Shown: positions 31,487 through 41,114 of the stretch, in pieces
Layout: each line of letters starts with the position of its first letter
How positions within the stretch are numbered: the stretch's first letter is position 1
Assembly (NCBI GenBank): GCA_963753955.1
Contig: CAVWEM010000011.1
Span: 62,001-126,000 of the forward strand
Source of the DNA: Methylumidiphilus sp963753955
Lineage (GTDB): Bacteria; Pseudomonadota; Gammaproteobacteria; Methylococcales; Methylococcaceae
Direction: 5' to 3'
Length of the DNA stretch: 64,000 bases
The notes under the pieces: generated by a model
The model's input: only the letters and a program-made list of their open reading frames with translations
Database searches by the model: none
What the model was told of the DNA's origin: nothing
Translations under genes and position numbers: made by a program

Positions 31487-32164
31487 TTAAACCCACAGCT
31501 TCACCTCATCAAAATCGAACGCATGGGGATGGTTTGGGCTTGCCGGCGCCCCTTCCCGCAACAACTGGCAGGTCTTCAGCCCCGCCTCATGGGCCGCGTC
31601 CAGCTCTGCGCCGATGTCGGACAAGAACAAGATTTCACGGGCCGGAAGCTCGATTTGCGCGGCAATCTTGTGGTAGGAATCGGCTGCTTGCTTGGCCCCC
31701 ACATGGGTGTCGAAGAAGCCGGAGAACAGCGGCGTGAGGTCGCCGTATTCGGTGTGGGCAAACAGCAGCTTTTGCGCATGCACAGAGCCGGAAGAATAGA
31801 TATGCAAGCCCAAGCCCCGTTCTTTCCACTCATGCAGCTTGCGGGGGACTTCGGGATAGACATGCCCATGGAAGTCGCCGATGCGATAGCCCGACTCCCA
31901 AATCAAGCCTTGCAGGGACTTCAGCGGCGTCAGCTTGAGGTCTTCGTCGATCCAGCGGATCAATACCTCGATGGCCTGTCCATCGTCCAAAGAGTGGCCG
32001 CACACTACGCCCACATCGTCCAGCAAGCCGCGTACCTCGGCGTCGCCGACGTGGGAACGCACAAAATCGGCCATTTGCTCCCTGGCATAAGGGAACAGCA
32101 CATCCTTGACGAAAGAAATCGACGAAGTGGTACCCTCGATGTCCATCAGAATCGCCCGGATCAT
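31487..32164 (-). CDS. mtnC: enolase-phosphatase E1
   Basis: 225 residues. HAD-family start MIRAILMDIEGTTSSISFVK with Asp8 and Glu10, then SSGSVHAQKLLF and FLSDIGAELDAAHEAG. This matches MtnC, which enolises and dephosphorylates 2,3-diketo-5-methylthiopentyl-1-phosphate in methionine salvage. Overlaps mtnD by 4 bases, so translation is coupled. Last gene of the methionine operon. Confidence 0.95.
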   Translation of the reverse strand: MIRAILMDIEGTTSSISFVKDVLFPYAREQMADFVRSHVGDAEVRGLLDDVGVVCGHSLDDGQAIEVLIRWIDEDLKLTPLKSLQGLIWESGYRIGDFHGHVYPEVPRKLHEWKERGLGLHIYSSGSVHAQKLLFAHTEYGDLTPLFSGFFDTHVGAKQAADSYHKIAAQIELPAREILFLSDIGAELDAAHEAGLKTCQLLREGAPASPNHPHAFDFDEVKLWV

Positions 32165-32721
32165 GCGTACTCCTCAACGAACCGTTCGATGCTGGGAAAT
32201 TTCTCAGCAATGTCACTGCCGGTGAAGTCAGCGACCCAACCATCCGGCGTGGTAAACAGGCGGATGCATTTCAGATCTGGATTCCCGCCCATATCGAACC
32301 AATGCCTGACACCGGCCGACACGGAGATCAAATCCCCCTGTTCACACAGCACGGCATAAACGTTTTCGTCAGGATGCAAATAGAAAAGCCCCCTGCCCTC
32401 AACAAAAAAGCGCACTTCAAAATCGCCGTGCGTGTGCTCGTTGAGGAACTTGGCACGCAATTGCTCTTTTTGCGGATGCTCCGGGCCTACGCTGATCACG
32501 TCCGCCGACTGGAAGCCATACAACTCTTTCAGCCGCGCCACCGGCCCGGCATAAGCCGCCAGCACAGTCTCCTGATCCGCATCGGCGGCAAATTCGCGCT
32601 CCGCCGCCCAGCGCTCGAAATTTACTCCCAACCCTCTAAGGCAATCTGCGATGGCGTCGAAGTCGCGGACCGCTTCGGCAGTTTGCGGCCCCTGTTCAGA
32701 ATGGATAGTCAGTATGCTCAC
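32161..32721 (-). CDS. mtnD: acireductone dioxygenase
   Basis: 186 residues. Cupin fold with metal ligands His96, His98, Glu102 (EHTHGDFEVRFF) and His140 (GVRHWFDMG). With Fe(II) it gives the keto acid precursor of methionine; with Ni(II) it leads off pathway. Gene order mtnB-mtnD-mtnC. A gap of 119 bases separates it from mtnB. Confidence 0.96.
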   Translation of the reverse strand: MSILTIHSEQGPQTAEAVRDFDAIADCLRGLGVNFERWAAEREFAADADQETVLAAYAGPVARLKELYGFQSADVISVGPEHPQKEQLRAKFLNEHTHGDFEVRFFVEGRGLFYLHPDENVYAVLCEQGDLISVSAGVRHWFDMGGNPDLKCIRLFTTPDGWVADFTGSDIAEKFPSIERFVEEYA

Positions 32722-32840
32722 GGGTTCAGTTCCAGGATATGGGATTGTGCGGCCATTGTAAGCCGTCCGGCTTGAAGAAAAATGTCACGCAACGACTGGG
32801 TAAAGACTCTTTTCGTTGCGCCCTTGCCCGGCTTGCCGCC

Positions 32841-33461
32841 TTACCGGCCCTTGACGCCATGCAGGCGCATTTCAATGTCGAACAAATATTCCAAAGCCTC
32901 GACATGCCGCAAAGCATCCCTCACCGACGAACCCCAAGTGTAAAATCCATGGCCGGCAATGATATAGCCGTAAATGTCGCCATGCATTTCGATGTATTCG
33001 TCCACTTTCAAGGATAAAAGCGGAATATTCTGGTCGTTGGGAAAAATGGGCACGACGATGCGGCTTTCGTGGGTTTCGATCCCTTCCAGCGCTTTCAGCA
33101 GCTCGTAATCCTGCAACACCAGCTCGTGGGCGAACAGCCTGGAAACCAGCATGGCATTCGGCGAATGCGGATGCAAAACCGAACCCACCCAGGGATAACG
33201 CCGGTAAATGGCGGTGTGCAGCAAGGTCTCGGCGGAAGGCGTCTTGCCATCCAGGGAACGCCCCTCCCCGTCCACGCGCATGATGTCCTCCGGTGTCAAT
33301 TCGCCCTTGTGCTTGCCGGACACGGTGATGGCGATGCTGCCATCGGACAGCAAGGCGGAGAAATTGCCGCTGGTGGCCGGCACCCAGCCTTGGGCGTGGA
33401 TGAACCGGCCGGCTTCGATCAACTCGGTGGCGCGGGCTGCGTACTCTTGGGTTATGCTCAC
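32841..33461 (-). CDS. mtnB: methylthioribulose-1-phosphate dehydratase
   Basis: 206 residues from GTG at 33461, placed 7 bases after AGGAG on the minus strand; an ATG at 33491 is possible but lies upstream of that site. Class II aldolase fold: WVPATSGNFSALL, HPHSPNAMLVSRL with the zinc-binding His residues, and GHGFYTWGSSVRDALRHVEA. Catalyses loss of water from MTRu-1-P in methionine salvage. Confidence 0.95.
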   Translation of the reverse strand: MSITQEYAARATELIEAGRFIHAQGWVPATSGNFSALLSDGSIAITVSGKHKGELTPEDIMRVDGEGRSLDGKTPSAETLLHTAIYRRYPWVGSVLHPHSPNAMLVSRLFAHELVLQDYELLKALEGIETHESRIVVPIFPNDQNIPLLSLKVDEYIEMHGDIYGYIIAGHGFYTWGSSVRDALRHVEALEYLFDIEMRLHGVKGR

Positions 33462-33530
33462 GGTGGCACTCCTGGTTGGATGGATAAACAATGCGGGAAT
33501 TGTAGCCTCGAAATTACCCTCGCATGGGTT

Positions 33531-34616
33531 TTAAAACGCTTGGATCTGGGCATAAATCCCAAAAGGATCGTCCGGGTTGACGCCCTCCATGAACGGCTTG
33601 GCTCGATCCTGGTTGGTGGTTTGATAGACCTTGCCGACCCAGTTGTTGAGTATCGCCTCCGCCGTGTCATGCCAAGTGTTGTCGAGCCGGGGCGCGATCA
33701 AACCTTCGGGAAAGCGGGGGATTGGCGCTTGGGTTTCCTTGGCGGCGAGAAGCAAATCCGCGTACTCGTCCAGGATGGCCTGGGCCAGGGGCGAGAAATA
33801 ATTTTCCGGGAACGGTGGATAATCGTCCCTATCCCCGGTGGCGAAACGCATCACCTCACGCTTGTATTCTTTCAGAAGGCTAATCGTGTCATATTCTGGA
33901 TGCCCCTGGAAAAACACCAGCCGAAAACCGTCCCGGCTCACCGCCAAATGAACCCCGGCCTCCTCGCTCTCCACCAGCACCCGCAGCCCAGCCGCTTCGA
34001 ACTGGTCGCGGCCAATTTCGTTGAAGCGCGAATGCGGCACGTCGAAGCGCGTGTTGACCCCGACGACCAGTGGATGATGCCGGTCGGTCAAGCGATGCGC
34101 AAACACGCCCCAGCGCTTGGCAGGCTGTAGCCTGCGCTTCTGGCCGAAACGGAATTGCAGCACCGCATGGGTGGTCAGACAGGAAAACAAGGTCGAGGTG
34201 ACATTTTCGTAAGCCCACTCGACCACCTCGACCAAAGGATTCCAGAACGCCTCCTTGGCGAGATCCGGCTGGGTGACGTTGGCCCCGGTGACGATCAACG
34301 CGTCCAGCCCGGCAGCCTGGATCTGCTCGAAAGTCTCGTAATGGGCCTGGACATGGGCCAGCCCCTCCGGGCCGCGTTCGAGTTCCGGCAAGGTGAACAG
34401 ATGGACATAGAACTGCGCAATCTGGTTGCTGTCGTTGATCAGGCGCAAAAACTGGCGCTCGGTGGCGCTCAAGGCGGCATCCGGCATCAGGTTGAGCAAG
34501 CCGATATGCAATTCCCGGATGTCCTGGTGGACGGCCAGATCGGCGGGAATGACGGTCTCGCCTTCCCGTTTCAGATCGTCAAAGGCGGGAAGATTGGAAT
34601 GGGCGACTAATGGCAT
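33531..34616 (-). CDS. metA: homoserine O-succinyltransferase (MetA family)
   Basis: 361 residues. HTS-type glutamine amidotransferase fold: ELHIGLLNLMPDAALSATER, LIVTGAN, catalytic Cys146 in FSCLTTHA, and FFQGHPEYDTISLLKEYKRE with the His and Glu of the triad. Acylates homoserine as the first step of methionine synthesis. Specificity (succinyl or acetyl) depends on a few residues and is not settled here. Placed directly upstream of the salvage genes (69-base gap), so synthesis and recycling of methionine are encoded together. Confidence 0.92.
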   Translation of the reverse strand: MPLVAHSNLPAFDDLKREGETVIPADLAVHQDIRELHIGLLNLMPDAALSATERQFLRLINDSNQIAQFYVHLFTLPELERGPEGLAHVQAHYETFEQIQAAGLDALIVTGANVTQPDLAKEAFWNPLVEVVEWAYENVTSTLFSCLTTHAVLQFRFGQKRRLQPAKRWGVFAHRLTDRHHPLVVGVNTRFDVPHSRFNEIGRDQFEAAGLRVLVESEEAGVHLAVSRDGFRLVFFQGHPEYDTISLLKEYKREVMRFATGDRDDYPPFPENYFSPLAQAILDEYADLLLAAKETQAPIPRFPEGLIAPRLDNTWHDTAEAILNNWVGKVYQTTNQDRAKPFMEGVNPDDPFGIYAQIQAF

Positions 34617-34636
34617 GGCTATCTATCTGTCTTGAT

Positions 34637-34660
34637 CCCCCTCTACCTGCGGGAGAGGGG
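34637..34660. repeat. palindrome CCCCCTCTACC / GGGAGAGGGG
   Basis: Imperfect hairpin between metA and the ATPase gene; a perfect relative is at 38231-38253. Dispersed repeat, perhaps also an attenuator. Confidence 0.5.
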
Positions 34661-34684
34661 CCGGGGGTGAGGGTGTTGAAGCAA

Positions 34685-35548
34685 TCAAACGGCAAATTGC
34701 CCATAAAACCTGCGGGCGATGGCCGACTCCACCAAACGGTTGAAACCCGCCTCGTCCGTGGCCTTGGCCAATTCCTCGGTGGTGATGGTGTAGCCATATT
34801 GCCCGGCAATCCGCTCGTAACGGGGAATGCGTGTGTAAAACAATCGGGGAAATATCCAGCGCACGAAATCGTCCGGGTCTATCATCGCTGCATAAGGCAA
34901 TCCGCGCTCGGCGAGATAAACGGCCAATTGTACGTCAAGGAATTCCTCGCGGTAATACAAAGGCTTCGGGTCGTTTTCCGCCCTGGCGATCAAAGCTTTC
35001 TCGTCGTTTTCGGTGGCTCTCACATATAGTATCAGCGTATGCTCTGCCAATAGTTTCAACAACCCTTCATCCTCCAGTTCGCATAGGCTGCCACCCGCGT
35101 CGTTGACGAATTTCCCATAACCGTAAATCGCCTTGGCCTTGAAAATGAATTCCGGCACATCGCGCATCGCCGCAAGCTCTGCATCGCGGTGCAACAACTG
35201 GCGGCGCTTGAATTCCTTCAGGCTCAAGCCACCCTGCTCGGGGTTTCCCAACTTGCCGAGAAAGGTCGAAACCGTGCTGAGATTGTCCACAGTGATATTG
35301 CCATTGATGTGGATCGAGTCGGAGCGCAACAAATCCCGCAATAGGGGAATCCGCATCAATTCCAACTTGAGATTGTCCATGATCGGCTCGCCCAGATAGC
35401 GTGTGCCGATACGGTAATCCCCCGAATAATGGAACCAGCCTTCCCGACGCAGGATATTCGACAGCCGGGTCTTGCCTACACCGGACATGCCAAGCAGGGT
35501 GATGCTCTTGTTTTGCCAAGCCCGGTATTGTTCGACACTAAGCTTCAC
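34685..35548 (-). CDS. P-loop ATPase/kinase, HPr-kinase-like
   Basis: 287 residues. Walker A GMSGVGKT at 20-27, then a conserved region YRIGTRYLGEPIMDN, a helical middle and FYTRIPRYERIAGQYGYTIT near the C-terminus. The start resembles the kinase core of HprK-like proteins, without the N-terminal domain. Conserved in many proteobacteria as an ATPase of unknown role. Overlaps the upstream TOBE gene by 11 bases and is 68 bases from metA, so the three are likely co-transcribed. Confidence 0.7.
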   Translation of the reverse strand: MKLSVEQYRAWQNKSITLLGMSGVGKTRLSNILRREGWFHYSGDYRIGTRYLGEPIMDNLKLELMRIPLLRDLLRSDSIHINGNITVDNLSTVSTFLGKLGNPEQGGLSLKEFKRRQLLHRDAELAAMRDVPEFIFKAKAIYGYGKFVNDAGGSLCELEDEGLLKLLAEHTLILYVRATENDEKALIARAENDPKPLYYREEFLDVQLAVYLAERGLPYAAMIDPDDFVRWIFPRLFYTRIPRYERIAGQYGYTITTEELAKATDEAGFNRLVESAIARRFYGQFAV

Positions 35549-35774
35549 CGACCCACCCTTTTAGCTTGGCCAGCGACACATCCGTCGCCTTGATGATAGC
35601 CAGCACCTCGGTGCCGACATCCAAGCCCAGATCCCGCACCGAACTGGTGGTGATGACCGAAGTGACGATGCCATTCGGCGTTTGCACTTCCACCTCCGAC
35701 ACCACCGTGCCGAGGGTGATGGCGCTGATTTTTCCCTTGAACTGATTCTTGGCGTTGATGGCGGTGATCGTCAT
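35538..35774 (-). CDS. molybdopterin-binding (Mop/TOBE) protein
   Basis: 78 residues making one TOBE domain: ITAINAKNQFKGKISAITLG, TVVSEVEVQTPNGIVTSVIT, and the conserved DLGLDVGTEVLAIIKATDVS. Solo Mop proteins (molbindins) bind molybdate or tungstate in the cytoplasm as storage or sensor. First gene of the unit that leads into the ATPase and metA. Confidence 0.88.
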   Translation of the reverse strand: MTITAINAKNQFKGKISAITLGTVVSEVEVQTPNGIVTSVITTSSVRDLGLDVGTEVLAIIKATDVSLAKLKGWVGEA

Positions 35775-35910
35775 GTCAGGGCTCCTGGCTAAAAGCGGAT
35801 GAATTTAACAAATCAGCAGGGCATAAGAAACAGCAATAGGGCTTATGCAAAATAAACTTTGAAGCCGGGTTAGCCCGGATGGAGAAGCGGAATCTGGGCT
35901 TGTTGCTTGC

Positions 35911-38145
35911 TCAAACCCCCTCCACCCCCTCCACCCGCTGGAACCCCCTAGGCAAAGGATGGCCGCGTTTGCCCCGGGAGGACACATAAACCGCCAAATC
36001 ATTCCCCTGCAAAGTCAAAAACCGCTTGCCTGCGGTGATTTTCAAAGCCACGCCGGGCGGCAAGGCGCACTGGGCGACAACACGATCCGCCCCTTCCGCC
36101 AATTCGGCGGCTTTGATGTCGATGAGCTTGTTGCCCTTGCCCTTGTTCAACACGGGTATCTCGGCGGCGGGGAACACCAATAAGCGCCCTTGCAGGGTCA
36201 CCACGACCAAGCAGTCGGTTTCAGGATTGACCAGTTTCAAAGGCAACAGCACCTCCGAATGTTCCGGCACCGTCAGCAAAGCCTTCCCCGCCCGGTTCTT
36301 GCTGGCGAACTCTCCCAGCTTGGCGACAAAGCCGTAGCCGGCTGAAGTCGCCAGCAGATACCAGTCCTCACTGGAACCGGCCAGCACAGTTTTGAACGTC
36401 GCCAGCGGCGGCGGGTTGAGCCTGCCAGTCAGAGGCTCGCCCTGGCTGCGGGCCGAAGGCAAGTCATGGGCGGAGATGGAGTAGCTCCGCCCGGTGGAAT
36501 CGATAAAATACGCCGGCTGGCTGCTGCGGCCTTGGGCGGCGGCGAGGAAGGCATCGCCCGTGCGATAGCCTAGGCTGGCGGCGTCGATGTCATGGCCCTT
36601 GGCCGAACGCACCCAGCCTTTTTCCGACAGGATGATCGTCAGCGGCTCGTTAGGGATCAGCGAAGTCTCGTCAATGGCCTGGGCCGACTGCCGCACCACA
36701 ATCGGCGAGCGGCGGGCATCGCCGTGCTTCTCGGCATCCTGGGCCAACTCCTCTTTGATCAGCGCATGCAGCTCTTCCTTGGAGCCTAAGATGGCTTGCA
36801 ACTTTTCCCGCTCCTTGCCCAGCGCATCCTGCTCACCGCGTATCTTCATTTCCTCCAGCTTGGCCAGATGGCGCAGTTTCAATTCCAAAATGGCTTCGGC
36901 CTGGATGTCGGTCAGGCCGAAGCGTTCCATCAACACCGGCTTGGGTTCGTCTTCCGACCGGATGATGCGGATGACCTCGTCGATATTGAGGAAGGCAATC
37001 AGCAAGCCGTCAAGGATGTGCAGCCGCGCCTCGACTTTATCCAGCCGGTGCCGCAGGCGGCGGGTGACGGTCTGGGTGCGGTAGTCCAGCCATTCGACGA
37101 GAATCTCGCGCAGGTTTTTCACCCTTGGCTTGCCGTCCAGGCCGATCATGTTTAAATTGATGCGGTAGCTGCGTTCCAGGTCAGTCGTGGCGAACAGATG
37201 CGACATCAATTGCGCTGCGTCGATGCGCTTAGACTTGGGCATGATGACCAGCCGGGTCGGGCTTTCGTGGTCGGACTCGTCACGCAAATCCTCCACCATC
37301 GGCAGCTTCTTCGCCTGCATTTGCGCGGCGATCTGCTCCATGATCTTGTTGCCGGAGACTTGGTAAGGCAGGGCGGTGATGATGATGTTGCCGTCCTCCT
37401 GCTCGTAGCGGGTGCGCAGGCGCACCGAGCCGTTGCCGGTCTGGTACATCTTCAGCAGATCCTCGCGCGGGGTTACGATCTCCGCCTCGGTGGGAAAATC
37501 CGGCGCCCTGACCTTCTCGCACACCGCCTCCAACGAAGCATCAGGCTCATCCAACAGCAAGACGCAAGCGGCGACGACCTCGCGCAGATTGTGCGGCGGA
37601 ATGTCGGTCGCCATGCCCACGGCGATGCCGGTCGCGCCATTCAACAGCAGATTGGGCAAGCGGGCAGGCAATAGTGACGGCTCGTCCATCGTGCCGTCAA
37701 AATTCGGCACCCAGTCCACCGTGCCTTGCTCCACTTCCGCCAGCAAAGTCTGCGCATAAGGCGTCAGCCGCGCCTCGGTGTAGCGCATGGCGGCGAAGGA
37801 TTTCGGGTCGTCGGGCGAGCCCCAGTTGCCTTGGCCGTCAATCAACGGGTAACGGTAAGAGAACGGCTGGGCCATCAGCACCATCGCCTCGTAACAGGCG
37901 GAATCGCCGTGCGGATGGTATTTGCCCAGCACGTCGCCGACGGTGCGGGCGGATTTCTTGTGCTTGGACTGGGCCGACAAGCCCAGCTCCGACATCGCGT
38001 AGACGATGCGCCGTTGCACCGGCTTCAGCCCATCGGCGAGGTTCGGCAAGGCGCGGTCGAGGATGACGTACATGGAATAATCCAAATAAGCCTTCTCGGT
38101 GAACTCTTTCAAGGGAATGCGTTCGTGGGCGGTGGAAGTGTTCAT
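35911..38145 (-). CDS. parC: DNA topoisomerase IV subunit A
   Basis: 744 residues, normal length. Catalytic Tyr122 (AAMRYTEARL), HPHGDSACYEAM with Ser82 and Glu86 at the quinolone-determining positions in the susceptible state, the GATGIAVGMATDIPPHN tower region, a coiled coil near 420-480, and C-terminal repeats (RSAKGHDIDAASLGYRTGDA type). Lengths and motifs point to ParC rather than GyrA. Acts with ParE to unlink daughter chromosomes. Intact, so this region is not generally decayed. Confidence 0.96.
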   Translation of the reverse strand: MNTSTAHERIPLKEFTEKAYLDYSMYVILDRALPNLADGLKPVQRRIVYAMSELGLSAQSKHKKSARTVGDVLGKYHPHGDSACYEAMVLMAQPFSYRYPLIDGQGNWGSPDDPKSFAAMRYTEARLTPYAQTLLAEVEQGTVDWVPNFDGTMDEPSLLPARLPNLLLNGATGIAVGMATDIPPHNLREVVAACVLLLDEPDASLEAVCEKVRAPDFPTEAEIVTPREDLLKMYQTGNGSVRLRTRYEQEDGNIIITALPYQVSGNKIMEQIAAQMQAKKLPMVEDLRDESDHESPTRLVIMPKSKRIDAAQLMSHLFATTDLERSYRINLNMIGLDGKPRVKNLREILVEWLDYRTQTVTRRLRHRLDKVEARLHILDGLLIAFLNIDEVIRIIRSEDEPKPVLMERFGLTDIQAEAILELKLRHLAKLEEMKIRGEQDALGKEREKLQAILGSKEELHALIKEELAQDAEKHGDARRSPIVVRQSAQAIDETSLIPNEPLTIILSEKGWVRSAKGHDIDAASLGYRTGDAFLAAAQGRSSQPAYFIDSTGRSYSISAHDLPSARSQGEPLTGRLNPPPLATFKTVLAGSSEDWYLLATSAGYGFVAKLGEFASKNRAGKALLTVPEHSEVLLPLKLVNPETDCLVVVTLQGRLLVFPAAEIPVLNKGKGNKLIDIKAAELAEGADRVVAQCALPPGVALKITAGKRFLTLQGNDLAVYVSSRGKRGHPLPRGFQRVEGVEGV

Positions 38146-38230
38146 GCTAGGTCTGGGAGTGGGATGACGCGGGGATTTTACCGTGGACGGCGGGGGGGGC
38201 TGGATTTTCTGTGGATTGCCTGGCTGTCTA

Positions 38231-38253
38231 CCCCTCTCCCTGCGGGAGAGGGG
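38231..38253. repeat. perfect palindrome CCCCTCTCCC / GGGAGAGGGG
   Basis: Ten-base arms with TGC loop in the 365-base gap between parC and erpA. The gap also holds CCGGGGG-TTGAAA-CCCCCGG (38287-38306) and a weaker GGGCTTGAAGCCC unit (about 38397). All are dispersed hairpins; no gene seen in the gap. Confidence 0.65.
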
Positions 38254-38286
38254 TCGGGGCGAAGGCGTCTCGCCACCAATCCAGTT

Positions 38287-38306
38287 CCGGGGGTTGAAAC
38301 CCCCGG
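38287..38306. repeat. palindrome CCGGGGG-TTGAAA-CCCCCGG
   Basis: Seven-base arms, same GGGG-TTGAAA-CCCC core as the hairpin at 13591. Confidence 0.55.
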
Positions 38307-38510
38307 CTACCGTCAGTCGCCGCTACGCCGCTTGGCCCAGACGGCAACGGCTCGATCCTATGGATTCTAACGAATTACCGCTTAAATTGGCGCGCATGGG
38401 CTTGAAGCCCCGTCCGGTTTTGGCCCGGTGATCCGCCGGGGATTTTGCCTTTTGCGGAGGACAAAAGCCGCCTGGAACGACCGCCGCTCCGGCAATGCCA
38501 GGACGAACGG

Positions 38511-38852
38511 TCAAGCCGAAAAGGAAGATCCGCAACCGCAGGTGGTCGTCGCGTTGGGATTGCGGATGACGAACTGGGCACCCGAGGCATCTTCCCGGTA
38601 GTCTATCTCGGCCCCAGCCAGATATTGGATGCTCATGGAGTCGATCAGCACCTTGACCCCGTTCTTTTCGACTTGAGTATCGTCGTCGTTGGCGCTTTCG
38701 TCGAAGGTGAAGCCGTATTGGAAGCCCGAACAGCCGCCACCCTGGACATAAACCCGCAGCATCAAATTCTCGTTATCTTCCTCGGCGATCAGCTCACTCA
38801 CCTTGGCTGCGGCGTTGTCGGTGAAAATAATGGCTTCAGGTGTCGTGTTCAT
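38511..38852 (-). CDS. erpA: iron-sulfur cluster insertion protein ErpA
   Basis: 113 residues from ATG at 38852; the ATG at 38918 adds a non-conserved leader. A-type carrier fold with the three cluster-binding cysteines Cys41 (GGGCSGFQYGF), Cys105 and Cys107 (TTCGCGSSF). Delivers Fe-S clusters to apoproteins. Length matches ErpA and not IscA. Confidence 0.95.
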   Translation of the reverse strand: MNTTPEAIIFTDNAAAKVSELIAEEDNENLMLRVYVQGGGCSGFQYGFTFDESANDDDTQVEKNGVKVLIDSMSIQYLAGAEIDYREDASGAQFVIRNPNATTTCGCGSSFSA

Positions 38853-38983
38853 GTCGATATCCGCAAGACTTAAGATGGATTTAAGGCCATTATGGTATAT
38901 ACCCAGTGTTTTAGTCAAGAAATATCCCCGCCCATCTCACTGGAGAAGAACGATGAAACACAGTATCGCCCTAGGATTGTTGT

Positions 38984-39388
38984 TTAGGTGTCGCCGTAGC
39001 GGACCACCTCGATTTCCACCTTCGCCAACCCCGAACCGATGAAGCCCAGCTCACGTGCGGCCCGCTTGGAGACATCCAGCAGACGCCCATTGCGGAAATG
39101 GTTGCGGTCGTTGACCCGCAGATGGACGCTACGCTGGTTGCGAAGATTGGTGACCTTGATGATCGTGCCAAAAGGCAGATGGGAATGGACGGCAGTCAGT
39201 TCGTTACGGTCATAGCGCTCGCCGTTGGCGGTGCGCCGCCCATGGAATTTGTCGCTGTAGAACGAAGCGAGGCCGACTTGTTTGTCCCCGACGGCGGTAG
39301 GAGTCGCCGTGCGGGAATAGGCGTGGCTTGACAGGCTGAAAGACGCCAAATAAAGGGGCAAGAGTGCGCTGAAGAACCATTGATGCAT
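38984..39388 (-). CDS. RlpA-like septal ring lytic transglycosylase
   Basis: 134 residues with a signal peptide (LLPLYLASFSLSSHA). The double-psi beta-barrel of RlpA: GLASFYSDKFHGRRTANGER, LPFGTIIKVTNLRN, VNDRNHFRNGRLLDVSKRAA and ELGF. RlpA proteins cut glycan strands lacking stem peptides. No SPOR domain, so this is the short form. Confidence 0.88.
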   Translation of the reverse strand: MHQWFFSALLPLYLASFSLSSHAYSRTATPTAVGDKQVGLASFYSDKFHGRRTANGERYDRNELTAVHSHLPFGTIIKVTNLRNQRSVHLRVNDRNHFRNGRLLDVSKRAARELGFIGSGLAKVEIEVVRYGDT

Positions 39389-39477
39389 CCGTCACCTCCG
39401 TTTTTTGTTGTGGAGTAAAGATAACGGAGGCTGATGATAACCGACGATGGCGATTTTTCAAAATTTTTAGAGTGTTT

Positions 39478-40989
39478 TCATCTAACAATCGGGCAAGGAG
39501 GGACTGCAAGCGCACACCGGCCCGAAGCTTCTGTAAGCCCCAGAACCCGTTTTTGCAGATCTTCCGTCAAGCTGCCCGGCGCAAACCGCCACACCCAGTT
39601 GCCTTGGCCTTTGCTAGGTGTGTTCATGCGGGCTTGCGCGCCTAGCCCTAGAATGTCTTGCAACGGGATGATCGCCATTTTGGCCTCCGAGGAGAACGCC
39701 AGCCGTATCATGTCCCAATGGATTTCGGCCAGATCATCAGGTTTGACATACTGGACGACAGCCTCGCGCTCCTCTTTGGCCAAGGATAGAAACCAGCCTA
39801 AGGTGGTGTCGTTGTCGTGGGTGCCCGTATAGACAACACAATTGGGCTGGTAATTGTGGGGCAAATATGGGTTGTCGTCGTCAGCGCAAAAGGCAAATTG
39901 TAGAATTTTCATGCCTGGCAGATTGAAGCCGTCCCTCAGCGCTTCGACCTCGGGCGTGATGACCCCCAAGTCTTCGGCGATGATCGGCAAATCCCCGAAA
40001 CTTTCATAAAGGCGTTGGAACAGTTCCGCGCCCGGCCCTTTGACCCATCGCCATTGATCGCCGTATCCTCTCCATAGGTCACCCGCCAATAAGCCTCAAA
40101 GCCCCTGAAGTGGTCGATCCTCACCACATCCACATAGCCCAGAACGCAACAAAGCGCTGTGACCCACCATTCGAAACCGTCCTGTTTCAAGTCGTCCCAG
40201 TCATACATCGGATTGCCCCATAATTGTCCGGTGGCGCTGAAATAATCAGGCGGCACACCGGCAACGGTAAAGGCCAGTCCGGTGTCTTGTTGATGTCGAA
40301 ATACTCTGGCTGCGCCCAGACTTCCGCACTATCATGCGCGACATAAATGGGCAGATCGCCAATAATGTTAATTTGCTCTGGTTGGCATAGGTTCGAGGTC
40401 GCCGATTTGCTGATGGAACTCGAATTGCAAGAACCGATGGAAATCAATCGGCTCGGCATATTTTCCTTTGGCCCTTTTGATGGGCATGCGTTTACGCTTA
40501 ACAAGTGCAAGGTCCATTTGACCCAGGGGTTCCCTTGATAGTGTTCTTTAGCGCCATAAACAGCGCAAAATCTTCCAGCCAATGGGCGGCTGATTAGAAA
40601 ATATTCAAGGCGATTTTTTCTCCGCATCCGCACCGCCACGAAAATTCACCAGGCTTTTTTCAGCAATGGAGATTTTTCCGTAATCACCCGCCCATAATCA
40701 ACCAATTCGGATAAGGGACAATGAATCAAGGTCGCCATCATCCAGAAGCGCCTTGTCTCGCAGTAACTCCAGGCTGACAACAAGGGGTTTCCAGCCATGG
40801 CGGAAAAACACATATAAGGGGAATCGCCAAAACCGGTGGGGCCTAGGGGAAGCATTTGCCAAAGCTTTGCCCGGCCCCGTCAAGGAAATCAACGAAAGTC
40901 TTGCCTCCAGGCCCTAGATCTCCGATGCCAAAACGGCTGGGAAGCGAGGTGGGATGCAACAAAATTCCGCTGGATCGAGAAAATGGCAT
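39478..40989 (-). pseudogene. malQ: 4-alpha-glucanotransferase (amylomaltase), frameshifted
   Basis: MalQ-type sequence spread over four or five frames across 1512 bases, the full length of a ~500-residue MalQ. The N-terminus (FSRSSGILLHPTSLPSRFGI, DLGPGGKTFVDFL) is at 40989-40843, the middle (NIIGDLPIYVAHDSAEVW, VRIDHFRGFEAYW) at 40640-39940, and the C-terminus (PIIAEDLGVITPEVEALRDG, VVYTGTHDNDTTLGWF) at 40089-39478. All active-site segments are recognisable. At least four one-base shifts occur, so it is either a young pseudogene or poorly called sequence. MalQ rearranges maltodextrins beside glycogen genes. Confidence 0.85.
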
Positions 40990-41114
40990 AAAGGGTACGT
41001 TGGGGGATGAAGGCATGAAACTGGCGCGGACAATAACGCCACAATGTTGCAGGCAGATGTTAGATGGTGGGGCTTTCCTAGCCAACAGCCCCTCCCGATA
41101 AGGTGTTGAGCCGC